A DNA stretch of 64,000 nucleotides from Hexactinellida sp. DTS-2022 (GCA_028753945.1 JAPNXP010000002.1:11532001-11596000); one strand, 5' to 3'. Numbered from the stretch's first letter, positions 44,727 to 57,345 are shown. Notes: generated by a model not told the origin, from the letters alone. A program made the numbers and translations.

Positions 44727-45502
44727 CTACTTAATATATGGCTATATATGTCGCCGAGAAGGCCTTGAACAAAGAGGCCAGTTTCTAATTTTAATTCTAG
44801 GATAAATTAAGCCTCCTATTGTTGTTATTGGGGTTGTATATGGGGTAATCAACCATTGCGAGTTCATTAGAACCACTTGGGTATCTCAGATTTGTGGTTA
44901 AACTATTTAGGCGCCATTTAATGATGACAGTAACAATTTTTGGTAAATTGTAAAAAATTCTGATATCATAAATTTCATTTTCTTGCGACTTTTATTAATT
45001 TTATAATAGAAATACTGAAATAGGGATATATTTCATACCCCAAAGGCTATTAATTCACATTTAGGCTACATTCTATTTTTTTATTATTATAAAGCAACCG
45101 CTTGCTAAAATACAAGTATTATCCGAATTGCAACTTACTATTTTCGTCCATAAAACGTATATAATTGCTGGTTTATATATATTCACTCTCATTATATATT
45201 CGGAAAATGTATACTAAGTATATTAGCAAATTATTTTCATTTTCTTGTAGTTCTTTAGACTCGAATTTTAAATTTTTGTATATTTGTGGTGTCATCATTA
45301 AATGGCGCCTAAATAGCTTAACCACAAATCTGAGATTCTCAAAAGTGGTTCTAATCGACTCGCAATGGTTGATTACCCCATATACAACCCTAATAACAAC
45401 AATAGGAGGCATGGTTTATCCTAGAATTAAAATTAGAAACTGGTCTCTTTGTTTTATGGCCTTCTCGGCGACATATATAGCCGTATTTTAAGTATGCCAT
45501 GG
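44727..45502. repeat. Foldback-like inverted repeat
   Basis: Arms of about 210 bp (44727-44940 and 45285-45502) are inverted copies. Both contain GGCTATATATGTCGCCGAGA, GGGGTAATCAACCATTGCGA and AGGCGCCATTTAATGATG, around a 340-bp AT-rich centre. The outer ends read TGGCCTACTTAA and, inverted, TGGCATACTTAA. The open frames at 45165-45491 are the arm being read. Confidence 0.85.
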
Positions 45503-45989
45503 ATGAAACTAACATTTTAATTATTTCCCCCCATTTAATATTTAATATCAATAATCATGGGTGAATATTAAACGATTGTTACAAAACCAATTTAAAAACT
45601 AATCATGTAAGTACTATTAATTGTCCATAACTATTGTTATGAGATTACATCCATTATTTTTTATGATGCAATTCGGTTTGCAGCCTTCAATAACCATCTC
45701 TTAATAATACTTTATTTGTGGCTATCTGCTACCAAATGTCTATTTCCCCTAAACTGTGCTTTATACCCACTAATGTTTAGAATGCATCTCTTCTACTATG
45801 TTTATCTCGAAGTAGATAAAACCTCTCTTGGACTTGAATATGACGGAAGTTTTCTGTATATACAAATACTTTCAATTCTAGCGCCTTAATAAGAACCTGC
45901 TTACAAGTTACAATAATTAATTATAAATATGTAAGGAATTTCTCGTTATATGGGTTGGAAACAATTCACAATACGTAGTAAGTTAATCA

Positions 45990-47270
45990 TACCACTGAAT
46001 CCACTCTTAATATAGCCTATAGGTTCTGAATGTACTATTGATCGATGCTGCGTTTATCAGAGGATACTCCAAAGAATCAATTATTTAGCACCTACCTCAT
46101 ACCTTCATCCATTTGTTCCCATATCTGAACTAAATAGCCATATATATGTCCGAAGTAATAACGCTGTGCTAATAACTCCCCATCATATCCAAGGAATTAT
46201 CCAAGAGCGCGCGAAATGCTCCTTTTGGAGCACGATTTCTTGCAATCCTCTCCTATGCCGTAATATTAATTTGTGATTTAGGCGTAAGAAAATTGGATCA
46301 GACCAGGATTAGGAGCGTATTTACAAATGGCTGTATAATATCCTGATCATATCTCACTTAAAATTGCTCTTCAGCTTACCTAACATATTTTCTACAACTT
46401 TCGAGCGTACTAAATTGAAACTATAAATATTTTCTGTAACACAAAGATGCAAAGAAACAGTTCCATCTTCTGGAATTAGCAAAACTTCGCGGAACATATT
46501 TAATAACTTATACTTAACTTTATATAACTCTTAGGTCCCCGATATGTAAATGATTGGAATCCAAGTAGCTTATATTCCATGGTTTCCACTTTAATTTTAT
46601 ATCATTTACTAATTATTTTAACTTTATTTGAATACCTACAAATAATACCATTTACTCGATCAATATCTACTTGAATATACACAGAAATATTTGCTAGCAC
46701 CCTATTGGTTATTCATTATTTAAAGTTTCTACATTGTATTTTAACTATTCGTGTACTTAAAATTTGCGAAATTTATACTAACTTTCTCAACTTTCTGTTT
46801 AGTATAACTAATTTCGATCTTCCAGCTTCTAGTCCACTCCTCTTTGCACTATTCCTCATTTCCCTAGCGTAATCTGTTTAGGTTTGAACACTACGAGCCT
46901 GAGGAGTAAAGCGAATTTGAATTCCGCCATCTTATAAACTTGAATAGTCTAAACTGTTCTTATGAATATACAGCTCATATTCTAATCTCTGAATTAATTG
47001 TGTTTGTATTTATCAATTCTGGACCAACTCACATTACTTTGTGTTGCATTCTCTCACAAATTTAGTGTGCTTTTTATTATCTCATTCACAACGGTATTAA
47101 TGCCATATAATACATGATAATCTTCTTTTTAGCTAAGTCAACTTACCATTACACACAAACCCTCATTGCTATAATTATTGAACTGTTGATTATTACTTTA
47201 CTAACCGAATTATTCAGCACTAATTATCCCATTTACTACACTCTTCGCTAGATAGGTATTAAACAAATTG
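45990..47270 (-). pseudogene. Second decayed copy of the OTU-bearing TE gene
   Basis: Minus-strand remnants parallel 4390-6690. They include YIWLFSSDMGT (about 46150), HSEPI replacing HYEPI near 46020, a frame-shifted equivalent of the GDGNC motif near 46470, and the region matching 5140-5460 at 46750-47030. The nucleotide match runs to about 47265 (compare 6620-6690). It has more stops than the first copy. It directly abuts the P-like remnant on its right. No long inverted arms were found around this copy. Confidence 0.6.
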
Positions 47271-47379
47271 AGACTCTTATCAATTGTGGCACATGATAAT
47301 AATTTGTCTAGAAATAGTATCCAACTCCGTAAATCCACCTCTACATATCTAGATATAAAATATAATATAAGCGATGCAT

Positions 47380-49110
47380 GTACTAGAAAAAAACCGTACC
47401 CGAAATTTCACATCAGACAAGATTCTGAAGATGCTTATTCACCAAAGTCACATGCACTTCCAGATCGGTTGCAATTCATATCATGTCAATTATAAGATTA
47501 GCCCGTTCCTATTAAAAGACGCAGAAATACTATCATAATACAAGTAGTCACTCTAGAAGTACTCTTAACTGCATGACTACATGTTTACCTCGAACAAGCT
47601 AGCGCGCATTTCACTCCACAACAAAGTTATTGTCATTATCCAAATGGATGAGATTGACTGAAATCTGACAGGCTATAAAGGTGTTAAAATTATTGGATAA
47701 TTGGGGATCTCAATGAACCCACAAACGATTTTATCTCTTGTCGTTGCCACTTTACAATAGAGGGTGGTCAACAATCTTTCGTTTCATTCCTGATCTAAAA
47801 CCTTTTCTGAAACTGTCTATTATTGTTATTGAACAATGTTATCTTTCTGTCCAAGTGATCTATAATGACAATTAGCCACTGAGTGTATGAGTATTTTCAG
47901 GCTATTTCACCTATGGAACTTGGAATCCTACCGTTCCTCATCCTTGTTATCCTACCCGTACATTATTTCAAAATTTGATTTTCCTCACATAATAATAACT
48001 ATTTACCTAATAATACTTTAAGAAAAGTTTCGATTTCCTCAATTTGATGATTTAAATTTTTCAAACATTGCCTCATTTGAAGTTATACTTCTATTTTACA
48101 AATCTGAGCACACTACTGTTCTGAAACTGACTCCACGTCTCACGCAAAATCTTGTTGGTCTCTAATTGGAGGGTCAGAATGCCAGTCAAGCATAGAAATT
48201 GATCTATGACTCTAATGCTTCAGGTCTAGCTATCCAGATTCATCAAGTATGATTTTCTAGTATTCAAACATTTTAATTTATTGCAATCAATTATAATGAT
48301 TGAAAATATTCAATGTAAATACAGTGAATCTGCGTATTCCTACCCCCTATCAACCGGGATTCTCTATAATCGGACAAATTCATTTCCCAATTAACGTCGT
48401 ATAATGTTAATTTCGCACTATAATCCGGGTTTCTCCTTAGTCTGATACATTGTCCTGTCCCTACAAGTGTTGGATTGGGAAGGTTTACTTTAATACTTTT
48501 AATGGAATATACTTGAGAGATGAATATTCTCTGCCACACACAAACAGTGATTCTTGATTTGGCATACTAATTAATCTTCTTTCATGACTTGACCATTGGC
48601 AGGGGACTCCAACAATGGAAAACTTAAATTATTTGCTATATCTGTAGAACTTGTTTAAAATTGAATCTCACAAACTTTACTGCCGAAACAATGGACACCT
48701 AGGATATAGGCCTTGATTTGACAAATTTGAAATGCTCAGCTGTTACAGATTATGCTGTGCAATCTTATAGAAAAACTAACAAAAAACGAATCTTGTCTTA
48801 TGTGTTATTTGAGACTACAAGTAGTAAGTACGTCTTAATATCAATTATATATCGAGGTTACCTATAGTGGCCTTCTGATCGAGTATTCGATGTAATAATT
48901 TCTCTTTGGAATTGGATATGTTTACCAAAATAGAACAACTAGATTTCTTAATGAAAAATTTATATCTGAACAATCTTGCAAGATACTTACTCAACTATAT
49001 ATCTATTAACATCATCGAGTAGAGTCAAATTGGAAACTGGGAGAGCACAGGCTATAATTTATTTTGCTGGGATGTGTTACAAAGGACACTGTCTTGCACG
49101 ACTAAGTGCA
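47380..49110 (+). pseudogene. Highly decayed P-like transposase
   Basis: Traces in the correct order: DRLQFISCQL (47450-47490), VPIKRRRN, FTPQQSY...QMDE-like (47610-47655), DLNEPT, HPCY (about 47940), LTPRLTQ (about 48130) and SGLAIQIH. The match to the region coding FNVNW ends near 48308, where an unrelated insert begins TACAGTGAATCTGCG (pogo-like left end). P-like C-terminal traces may continue to about 49110, but are weak. No TIRs identified. Confidence 0.6.
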
Positions 49111-49541
49111 TACTATAAAGTATAGTTAAGCATCATGCTGTATTGGTTAAAGTATAATCAATATAGAACGTCATATTATATCATAATTACATATTCTTTC
49201 ATTGATTTGTACTTTGTAGTTACTCATTTTATACATTGTAAATACATATCTTAATTTTTTAATTTTATTTTAAGAATAACTCTATTCGTTAAATGTTCAT
49301 ATTCTCAATTACTTGCTCAACGAAATCACTTTAAATTATAAAAGCATTGAAACCCTTGTGACCTATCCACTTCATCTTTTAATAGTTGAACCATGGCGTT
49401 ATATTTCATAGGTCACTGATCCTCCTAATTATATTTGTATTTGCTCTTTTCGTTTCCCAGGTCCTTTATGGCATATAAACTGTCTAGATTCGTTAAATTT
49501 TGTCGTAAATATGTCTATTTTCTTAATGTATTTTCCTTTAG

Positions 49542-50302
49542 GTGTTGGTGGTCAAACTTTAATTTTCGCTTTTCTTTTGACCAGTGAAGATAAATGCATT
49601 TCCACTTTTTCAAATGTTTCTAATATTTCTACTATTAATCATAATGAAATATCTGCTTATTTCTGGAGTTCTATATTTTGTTCCTCGCTCATTATTGTTG
49701 CTGGCTTTATTACTTTATTTGGGACCAAAGAAATTAACTTTTCTAAAAACTTTAATAATAATACCAGCTATAAGTTAAGAAAATTTCACCCCCGGCAAAT
49801 ATATATTGCACTCACCTACAAACCTTACTTAATTTTACTTGCAATATACATGCTTTGTTGGTTATCTGTGCAAATTTTGCAAGGAAACTTTGCATTATTT
49901 GCAAAACATGTACTTAAAATGGAAGAGGACTATTTCTATCTTTTGTTGGTATTAGTCTTTTCGATTATTTCATCGATGTTTCTATGGCAAATATTTATGA
50001 TAGTTACCAATAAGAGGCTCACATTAATTCTCGGTTCTTGGGTTGTAATGCTTTCTTTATTATTTCTTCTCTTATTTCTTGATGAGAACACCATGTTTTT
50101 AAATTATTTTTTCTCATTTGTTGCCGGTATTGGAGTTTCCACTTTCTACCTTGTCCCATGGTCAATGCTTCCCGATGTTGTCGATTCTGCGTATATTTTT
50201 ATGGGTGTTCGAATGGAGGAGATATATTTTGGATTTTTCGTATTTTTCAGTAAGTTTGGAGCAGGAGTGGCTTTGGGAATTTCAGCGTTAGGTATTAAAT
50301 TA
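49542..50302 (+). CDS. MFSD2-like (sodium-dependent lysophospholipid symporter type) exon fragment
   Basis: A long open frame encodes the C-terminal half of a major-facilitator transporter of the GPH/MFSD2 type. Hydrophobic segments appear at about residues 50-70, 103-128, 141-165, 168-190 and 197-220 (counted from 49511). The family-like block FYLVPWSMLPDVVDS is followed by FGFFVFFSKFGAGVALGISA. A splice acceptor TTTCCTTTAG ends at 49541 and a possible donor, GTATTA, follows GCGTTAG at 50302. So this is probably one internal exon rather than a gene starting at the ATG at 49511. The N-terminal exons (first six helices) and any last exon were not found. MFSD2 proteins move lysophosphatidylcholine into cells. 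It may be a host gene split by TEs or a pseudogene fragment; codon use looks like ordinary host sequence. Confidence 0.65.
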
Positions 50303-51999
50303 TGCTATCACTAATTATTATTGATTATATATGTATAATGTATTATTAATTTTATCTACTTTTCCATCACATTGCATATAATCGAATAAGAAGCTCTATA
50401 ATCTTTAATTTATTTGAATAAGTTACAATGTATTGTGAAATTTTATTATTATACTAATTGTAAATTTATTTTTGTTTTGACATTGATGGTAAGAGTCTTG
50501 CGCTACAATTCTTTTCATTCTTTTCATGTATGATTTTCAGATGTTATAAATCTATAAATCTAAATATTCATGTTCTTCAAGTTATTTCATGCTACTTCAT
50601 ATGTGACATATTATGTCTTCCATTCCCTGCGAAAAATGACCTCTTTTAAGTTGTGTTCTATTTGGGTGTAGCGTTATTTACTTGTGAAGGAGATTAGTTG
50701 GAATTATAATTTTTCTGACAACTTTTTTGAGACTCTTCAATCATAAGGGCTACAAATTTGTGAAACCTTTCAAAGACAGTTGTGTTTTAGTTTTGCGTCC
50801 AGTTTACCAAAATCTGTCAATGCTAACCTAGTTATCATGGTTTGGCGATTGCGGATTTCAACAAATATTCCACTTCCAAGTGACCACGGGGTTGACATAA
50901 AAAATTCGCAGAATTGAAATTATTTGCCATTGTGATAAGCATTTATGTGCAGTAGGTATCAAACCAAAATCACACTCCAAGCACTTATTCTCTTCATCCA
51001 ATGCTTGGCTGGTCCCTAAAGGTTCCGCCCAGGCACCCAGATAATCCCTGCACTTCCCTCTCCTGTCGTAAAGTCAGGCTAATTATGCTATCAATTAAGC
51101 AATAATGAAGTGTGATGACAAATAACTAATACAATTGCATATCCTAAATTAAACTGCCAATTTTAAAACATTTGTTTTTATTTTTGAATGAACCTATTAA
51201 AAGCTATCAACACATTCAAAAAATGAATTAGACACTGTAGTTTATTACTCCTGTGTATATTACACAGTCAGGCAGAATGCTATTTTTCGGGATGTAAGTT
51301 TAAATATTAACTTAATAAATATATTATGTATTATTGTAATATTGGTTATTGACCTCTAGGAACCCATTTCTTCAAAGAGAGAGGCAGTGCATTTACTCAC
51401 GGAAATTCAACGACAATAAGCTCATACGTATGTTTTCAATTGTTGTCCAGTTATCTATGTAAATCGCCTGACCACAAATAAAGACTCGCAGAATAGCTGA
51501 AAGATTGAGTGGAATTAATTGATTGGTTCCTTGATTCTAATGGTATAAAGTTAATACCCATTCAATGAAATTATTTTACCCATAAAACATGATCGAGCAA
51601 CATTGCCAGTTGATGTTGTCCTCCAGTCCTCGATACCTAATCTTTATTTATAACAGTTATTTCTAGTAAGAATTAACGTACAAATTTCGTTGAATCTTGG
51701 ATACGTTTCGATTTGGGTGCCATTTTTAAGTTCCAGATTGTAAATGGTAGATAATCAACATAAACCATCGAAATATGCACGTGTACGAGTGTAGAGGGGA
51801 TGCTGATATTATATCGATATTAGGAATTCAAATCTTTGATGGGAGTGTAAAGAGAGGAAATCTTCTCTGTCAACTGAATCGAAATGAGCTTTGCATCTGA
51901 TGTGGACCTGTTTATTGGGTGACCAGCACGGATAAAGACCAAATCATTTAATTTGTCAAATTGTGAAGTACACAGCTGACAATTGTCCCCATCTTCACC
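50303..51999. other. Stretch with no firm gene
   Basis: Mostly AT-rich. About 50995-51050 (GGTTCCGCCCAGGCACCCAGAT...CCCTG) is a decayed end of the hAT family at 14071-14386. A minus frame at 51996-51826 starts NCQLC but is too short to assign. Confidence 0.45.
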
Positions 52000-52570
52000 C
52001 AGAGTTGTGGATTTGATTGATATTTCATTCAAATCCAAATCAAATCAAATCAAATCCAAATCAAATCCATCCAAATCAAATCCAAATCAAATTCAATCCA
52101 AATCAAATCAAATACAAATCAAATCCATCCAAATCAAATCCAAATCAGATCCATCTAAATCAAATCCAAATACTACAGAGATAATTAATTGAGATGCGTA
52201 CTTAGTTAGATATAATATACAGTCAGGTTCTTTTATTATGAACATTCATGGGACAAAAAATTGTGTTCATAATAGAGAGACTTCATAATAAGCGAACTCA
52301 ACTTAATACAAACCCTATGTAAGTTGTTAAATTGGGACCGTAGGGTTTGTTCATAATAAAAAATCTTCATATTAAGCAGACGAAATCTTGTTCATAATAA
52401 GCTGACCTGACTGTAATATATACTACTGTATTATAAAGATATTTATTCACGTTGATACGAACGCCAGCCAACAAAATCTGTTTGAATTACCCAAAATTGG
52501 GATTTACGAGTCTACTGTTAATATCATCAATATCATGTGTATTACATATTGTATAGTACGTAAATATATA
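52000..52570. mobile_element. Second copy of the AAATC-repeat hAT element, truncated and interrupted
   Basis: Left end CAGAGTTGTGGATTTGATTG at 52000, then tandem AAATC units to 52170, then TACTACAGAGATAATTAATTG and GCCAGCCAACAAAATCTG shared with 36463-36880. The right end is missing. Split by a pogo-like element at 52220-52413. Confidence 0.8.
52220..52413. mobile_element. pogo-like miniature element
   Basis: Left CAGTCAGGTTCTTTTATTAT; right inverse CAGTCAGGTCAGCTTATTAT; TA on both sides. The uninterrupted site exists at 36700, confirming insertion. Confidence 0.9.
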
Positions 52571-52942
52571 AAAATTTCAATTTAACTAACTTCAAAGATT
52601 GAAAATTCGATCTAATGAAGTTAACATTGTCTTCATTTCTTTCTGGGAATTGAAATAAAATAGGCCATACCTCAAATGGAGAATTTAGTATTTTCTTCTC
52701 CCACAATATCATACCAGAAACATCTCTTAATGACAGTATTTAAAAGCAAATAGGAGGTAATATTTGGTATTGAAGCTTTACTACCATGTTGGTGGTTATA
52801 TATTTTATGAGATCCTGATCCATCTAGCCATCTGATACTTGAGTATTGGTAGGTAAACAAACTTATCCCCTCATAAACAGACTCCAACAAAAGTACAATT
52901 GTGTGGTCTAATAATACTTTGTATGAGACTGCAATTCCAATA
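52571..52942. other. Stretch without a recognised gene
   Basis: A 97-residue minus frame (52965-52672) is not recognised. Confidence 0.35.
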
Positions 52943-53118
52943 CTGTAGATGTCGGATATGAGCACACCGGTTATAAGAACATATCGTATATAAGCACACT
53001 ATGTTGGAAAAAGGTTGCCATACACCCTATAAATTTATGTCGGTTATAAGAACATGCCGGTTATAATCAAATTAAGTCAGTCCCCGAAGATGTGCTTATT
53101 TATAACCGGCATCCACTG
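52943..53118. mobile_element. Degenerate pogo-like miniature element
   Basis: CTGTAGATGTCGGATATGAG at the left and, inverted at the right, CAGTGGATGCCGGTTATAAA. Interior CCGGTTATAAGAACAT repeated. Left TA is present; the right flank is eroded. Confidence 0.65.
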
Positions 53119-54981
53119 AACAATATTCATCAACTGGAGTTGAATTTGAATCTTATATCGCAGGTGAGCACAATCTGTGATTTCAGTATTCAAAATGTCA
53201 TTATATGTATGTAAACAAAGTTTTCAGTTTTACTAAGCCGACGAAGCTCATTGTATTTCCGTTTACCAAATTGAAGATTATCTATAAGAAAAACATACTT
53301 GGATAAAGCATGTATGGCTAAATATTTCGAAAAGGTACCTAAACGAATAATTTCTTTACAGACTATTGGAGCCTTCTTATCACTTACCTCGTTTTAATAA
53401 AAGATGCAGTGCGTACCTAGCTATATATTTCTTGTCAGCTTCTTCTTTAGTGGCTATAATATTTTAGTAGTGAATAAATACGAGTTCTTAAAGCTTTCAT
53501 TCTAAGTTCTGAGAGGTTTTTTGTTTTCGTGAGATAAATTGCATGGTGTCATCTTGTAATAAATTTTTCTTCTGCGTACTATTTGTTGGCAATGGGTGAA
53601 AACCATCTGCTCCTAGGCCTACAAACCACCTTTTATTCGAAAATAGTCGTGCACTGATGTCACACCTCTAAACTAAGGTCGAATTCTCTCAAATTGGCTA
53701 ATATCTTCTAGAAATTTATGTGTTGCCGAACGAAGTGATAATGTATAGAAAAGGGAAACACAGTGGGCGGAAATGACAATTGCGGGGAAATAGGCATTTA
53801 GTATCTTATAGCCAATCATGAAGTATGACATTAGATTAATGGTAGCTAGGAACTGAATGGCATCTTTGAAGTTCATTTGGGACAAAACTAATTACTATAA
53901 TTTGGAAATAAGAAAAGGAATATTATTGGGTTAAAATCGCTGTTAAAATTGTCCCTTTGACATAATAAAAATTTGGTAAACTGTGCGCCTTAGTACAGGG
54001 TTGAAATTTATTTTTAAACAATTATAATATCAATTCGTTTACCATTTTCTACACTAATTTATAAAATCTCTCAATCTATATAAACTTTTCCCATGCACAC
54101 CTAATGCGTAGTACTTTAAGATTTTTCAATATTCATTTCCCAAGGAAAATCTCTTGGAATTATTGAAAATTGTACTCAACCTTGCTAGTATTTAATAATT
54201 AATGAAATTAATGTACATTTAAACTCTTAAAATAACATAGGCCTATATATTTGTAATTTTATTTTGTTTCTAATGTGATAAAGCAATTATAGTAGAAAAC
54301 GAAATATTTTCACAATCGGATCCACAAAGAAACTTCTTGTTTTTCTTTTTTATGCTGATTCTATTATCTTTGAATGTGCTGTGCTACATAATATTACAAT
54401 ATTTTGGAAGTAACCAATGCTGGAATTTCATATACTGATCATCATACCTATAACCTGAAATTCAACTTTAAAATTTCCAACTAGAGATGTGGACATTTTC
54501 AATAAATAATTGTTTATAAGGGGGTTTTCATCTCCGAATTTAGCCCAAATTATTGTAAATATAGTGGAATTGTCGTTAGGCTTTCATCCAGTTTTGCTGG
54601 GCGCATCCAGAGGCCCATGTTTCTTCACATGACTCAATATTATGCTTATGATTTTATTAGCGCTAGCTGCTCAGTTTCACTGCTCGCGTACTCAATACTA
54701 ACTTATTTCTATTTTGCATCACTTTAAAAATGTTTTAATTAAACTCTTTACTCTTGTAAAGAAAATCTTAATTGTAAACTGCTTGTAGTTAGGATTATAC
54801 CTAAACACTACTAAAATGTCCACTTATAATTAGTTCAAAATCTTTATTTGTTGATTACCTCTTCCATAAATTCATCAAACGAATCATCTACTAAGATTAT
54901 AGTTTATGGAAAATCCATTGTATTTCAAAGAGATTATTGTCCTTGTTGAGAAATTATAACGAGAACTGCTAGATAATTGAG
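53119..54981. other. Long stretch without a supported gene
   Basis: AT-rich. A 70-residue minus frame (53885-53673) lacks known motifs. GGCTTTCATCCAG at 54577-54590 is a lone relic of the hAT end found at 30251-30264. Confidence 0.45.
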
Positions 54982-55169
54982 CCGGGTTTCATCTATACCC
55001 CCCCCCTGAAATTATTTTTGGGGAAAAAGGACCTCCCTGAGATTTTCTGACCCCCCTCTTAGGGGGGGGGGTTAATTAACTATAGCGAAATCTAAATAAC
55101 CCCCTCTCCTGACTTCAATTGGACTTCGTTAATCCCTCCCCCTGAGGTAAAAGTCTAGATCCATCACTG
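54982..55169. mobile_element. 188-bp hAT-like miniature element
   Basis: Exact 8-bp TSD TAATTGAG (54974-54981, 55170-55177). The right end TAGATCCATCACTG is hAT-like; the left end CCGGGTTTCATCTATA is diverged. Poly-C and poly-G tracts near both ends. Confidence 0.75.
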
Positions 55170-55620
55170 TAATTGAGTGCGAGGGCATATCTTTAATCCG
55201 AACTCAATCTTGTCGTATACGATAAATAGCGTTCAACGCACAACTACTCCAAGAGGTAGCACTAACATTAAAGTTTAAACATTATAGCGTTCTGAAACTT
55301 CTCACGAGTATATTCGTCCTTAAGAAAGGGATGACAATCTTGGAAGAATTTGTGTGTCGATCTGAGGGCATGAAGAAATTTTCCCTTGAAATATCACGAG
55401 CATATTTTCTAGAATTCGTGAATCAATACCTTTTATTATTCTTTACTGACCCGAACCTACGAAATATCTCAGCAACAAGTTCAATCTTTTAATTATTCTT
55501 TCAATTTTATTTTCCATTCCACTTTAGTGATATTTTGAGAGTAATTATTTTCTTCCCAATTTAACTCTGAAAGCGCCATTATCGCCTCTCTATTCGATAA
55601 AATTATTAAATATATAGAAA
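55170..55620. other. Stretch without a gene
   Basis: No coding motif or repeat end recognised between the two elements. Confidence 0.4.
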
Positions 55621-55758
55621 TCTATACTAGTAAAACACAAACCTATATGTATGTATATTACATACGTATATATATATTTGTTTGTATGTTCCGAGTTGAT
55701 AGAAGAAACTGGACTGTTTCGATTTCGGACTTTAGGCATATAGGAGTAATTCTGACAC

Positions 55759-55835
55759 CCGACAACATGTTTAAGTTTCCACTCGAAATTTCTCAGACCG
55801 TTAAATCTCGAGTGGAAACTTAAACATGTTGTCGG
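55759..55835. repeat. Local inverted duplication in the Helitron
   Basis: Arms CCGACAACATGTTTAAGTTT... (55759-55787) and its inverse (55807-55835). Only the left arm exists in related Helitrons, so the right arm is a reverse copy of local sequence. Confidence 0.85.
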
Positions 55836-55947
55836 TTAAGACGTCATTCTCACATTTTTAGCAGCGTGAAAGTCACTTAATCGCACTTAATTCGCACCCT
55901 CTGAGAGAAAAAATCTATATTTTTAATAAAACATGTACATTAATTAA

Positions 55948-56064
55948 CCTAGAGCTGGCGAGGGAAAGTGTAAGTGAAAGTGAAAATTAATTGAATTTCA
56001 ATTGAAAGTGATTATGAAAGTGGGTTTTTTATATTTATACTTTAACCCCGGAGCCAGCTTCAGG
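55948..56064. mobile_element. 117-bp piggyBac-like miniature element
   Basis: Ends CCTAGAGCTGGC and GCCAGCTTCAGG, with TTAA on both sides (55944-55947, 56065-56068). Related Helitrons lack this segment and read continuously across the site. TTAA TSDs are typical of piggyBac. Interior GTGAAAGTGAAA repeats. Confidence 0.75.
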
Positions 56065-56092
56065 TTAATTAATTAATGATGCCGGCACGTTT

Positions 56093-56693
56093 GTTACATG
56101 TGGTAACGCTTACTCGTTACCACATGATAATTGGTCAGCGACTCAGCATGGCAATAAAATTGAATAATTTTTGATACAAGCATGAAAATTGGCACAGAGA
56201 TAGATAAATGTATTATATAAAGATATGGATATGAAAGCATCACGAAATTAGTATTTCTAGATGGCGGCCTAAAATTGTCGGAGAGGTCACACAATATCCC
56301 GCTCTTGCGAATATTTGGTAAATGACCTCGCGGCCTCGTAGAGTGTTTAGATTTGCATATTCATTTTCAAATTATTATGCTTTGAATAAAGAGGGGTCAC
56401 TCGATTGGGTAGAAACTATATTTGAGAATGCAATGTGTCACATTCAAGCCTTTTCAACTTCAATTGACAGTTGCGTATTGTATCATATTTGTACTTCAGT
56501 AAAACTTGGTTAGTACGTACTTCGGCTTATTCTTTACTAATTTTTAGGCAGTTTAGAAATTTATATGTATCTGAATATAATCTAAAGTAGTTTATCACGT
56601 ACACAAATTTCTCTCCCGCCAAAATGTCCTACCGCCTATAATCATGTAAAACTTTGACTCGATTAGACGGAGAAATCTACTAAGCGGAGGCTC
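56093..56693. other. Stretch without a recognised gene
   Basis: Frames at 56294-56094 (minus) and 56322-56513 (plus) have no motif. ATTAGACGGAGAAATCTACT at about 56663-56682 resembles eroded pogo-like repeats. Confidence 0.35.
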
Positions 56694-56907
56694 CAAGGTG
56701 TTATCCAGGCGTACTGGGCGCGCCTAAAGGAGCTTAATTTGGCAGGATTTTTATCTAGGCGTACAAAATTCGATTCTAGGCCTACAATATCGAGAGTTGC
56801 TCCCATAGATTTAATACAAGATGACTAATCTAGACGTACAAAATGAAAACTGAACGAGTTCTAACAAAATCTTGGAGCGGGGTAATTTTTCCTGGATGAA
56901 AGCCTTG
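56694..56907. mobile_element. Second copy of the 214-bp hAT miniature element
   Basis: CAAGGTGTTATCCAGG to CCTGGATGAAAGCCTTG, closely similar to 30051-30264 along its whole length. No clean TSD. Confidence 0.85.
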
Positions 56908-57278
56908 GATCTATTAAGCGGAGTCGACTATATATATATTTACACCAATACCTATCTTGTATTCAACGGATATATCCATAGTACTATAGGACTACGTTAG
57001 TACGAACACGGTTAGGTCGATTTTCCGGATATGTTTTTTTTTGCTTAATCAATCACATAATTATGAATGATATTACCATCAAAGATATTCAAAGATTTAC
57101 CCGCCTATATCTTTGCATTGTAAATAACATATTGATCCAACAATTTATTGTCAGGAGGAAAATCTTGGTATTCAATAGCATTTTAATAAATAAGTTGAAT
57201 TACATTGATTCCCAAATTGCGACAAACTAATCTGAATCTAATTAAGTAAGTGTAATTTACAATTCACAGGATTAACAT

Positions 57279-57345
57279 CTATATTATGAATGTTTTTTTG
57301 TCGCGAAGCGTCCGTTAATTGTGTTTTGTAGTCTAACACGAATGA
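57279..57345 (+). mobile_element. Helitron relic
   Basis: TCTATATTATGAATG directly followed by GTCGCGAAGCGTCCGTTAATTGTGT and TAACACGAATGAA, the 3' region of the 12485-13596 family with its body deleted. Confidence 0.6.

Larger units (their letters stand above)
55621..56092 (+). mobile_element. Helitron, 3'-truncated, with internal inverted duplication and nested insert
   Basis: 5' TCTATACTAGTAAAACACAA after host A, then TTGTTTGTATGTTCCGAGTTG as in the copy at 17550. Similarity ends about 56092, before the 3' hairpin. An inverted duplication lies at 55759-55835 and a TTAA-flanked element at 55948-56064. Confidence 0.8.

Noticed and set aside
51820..52038. Minus frame starting near NCQLC as a ZAD-type zinc finger
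   Set aside because: Only one cysteine pair and no second ligand pair within a plausible distance; part of the frame is hAT end sequence.
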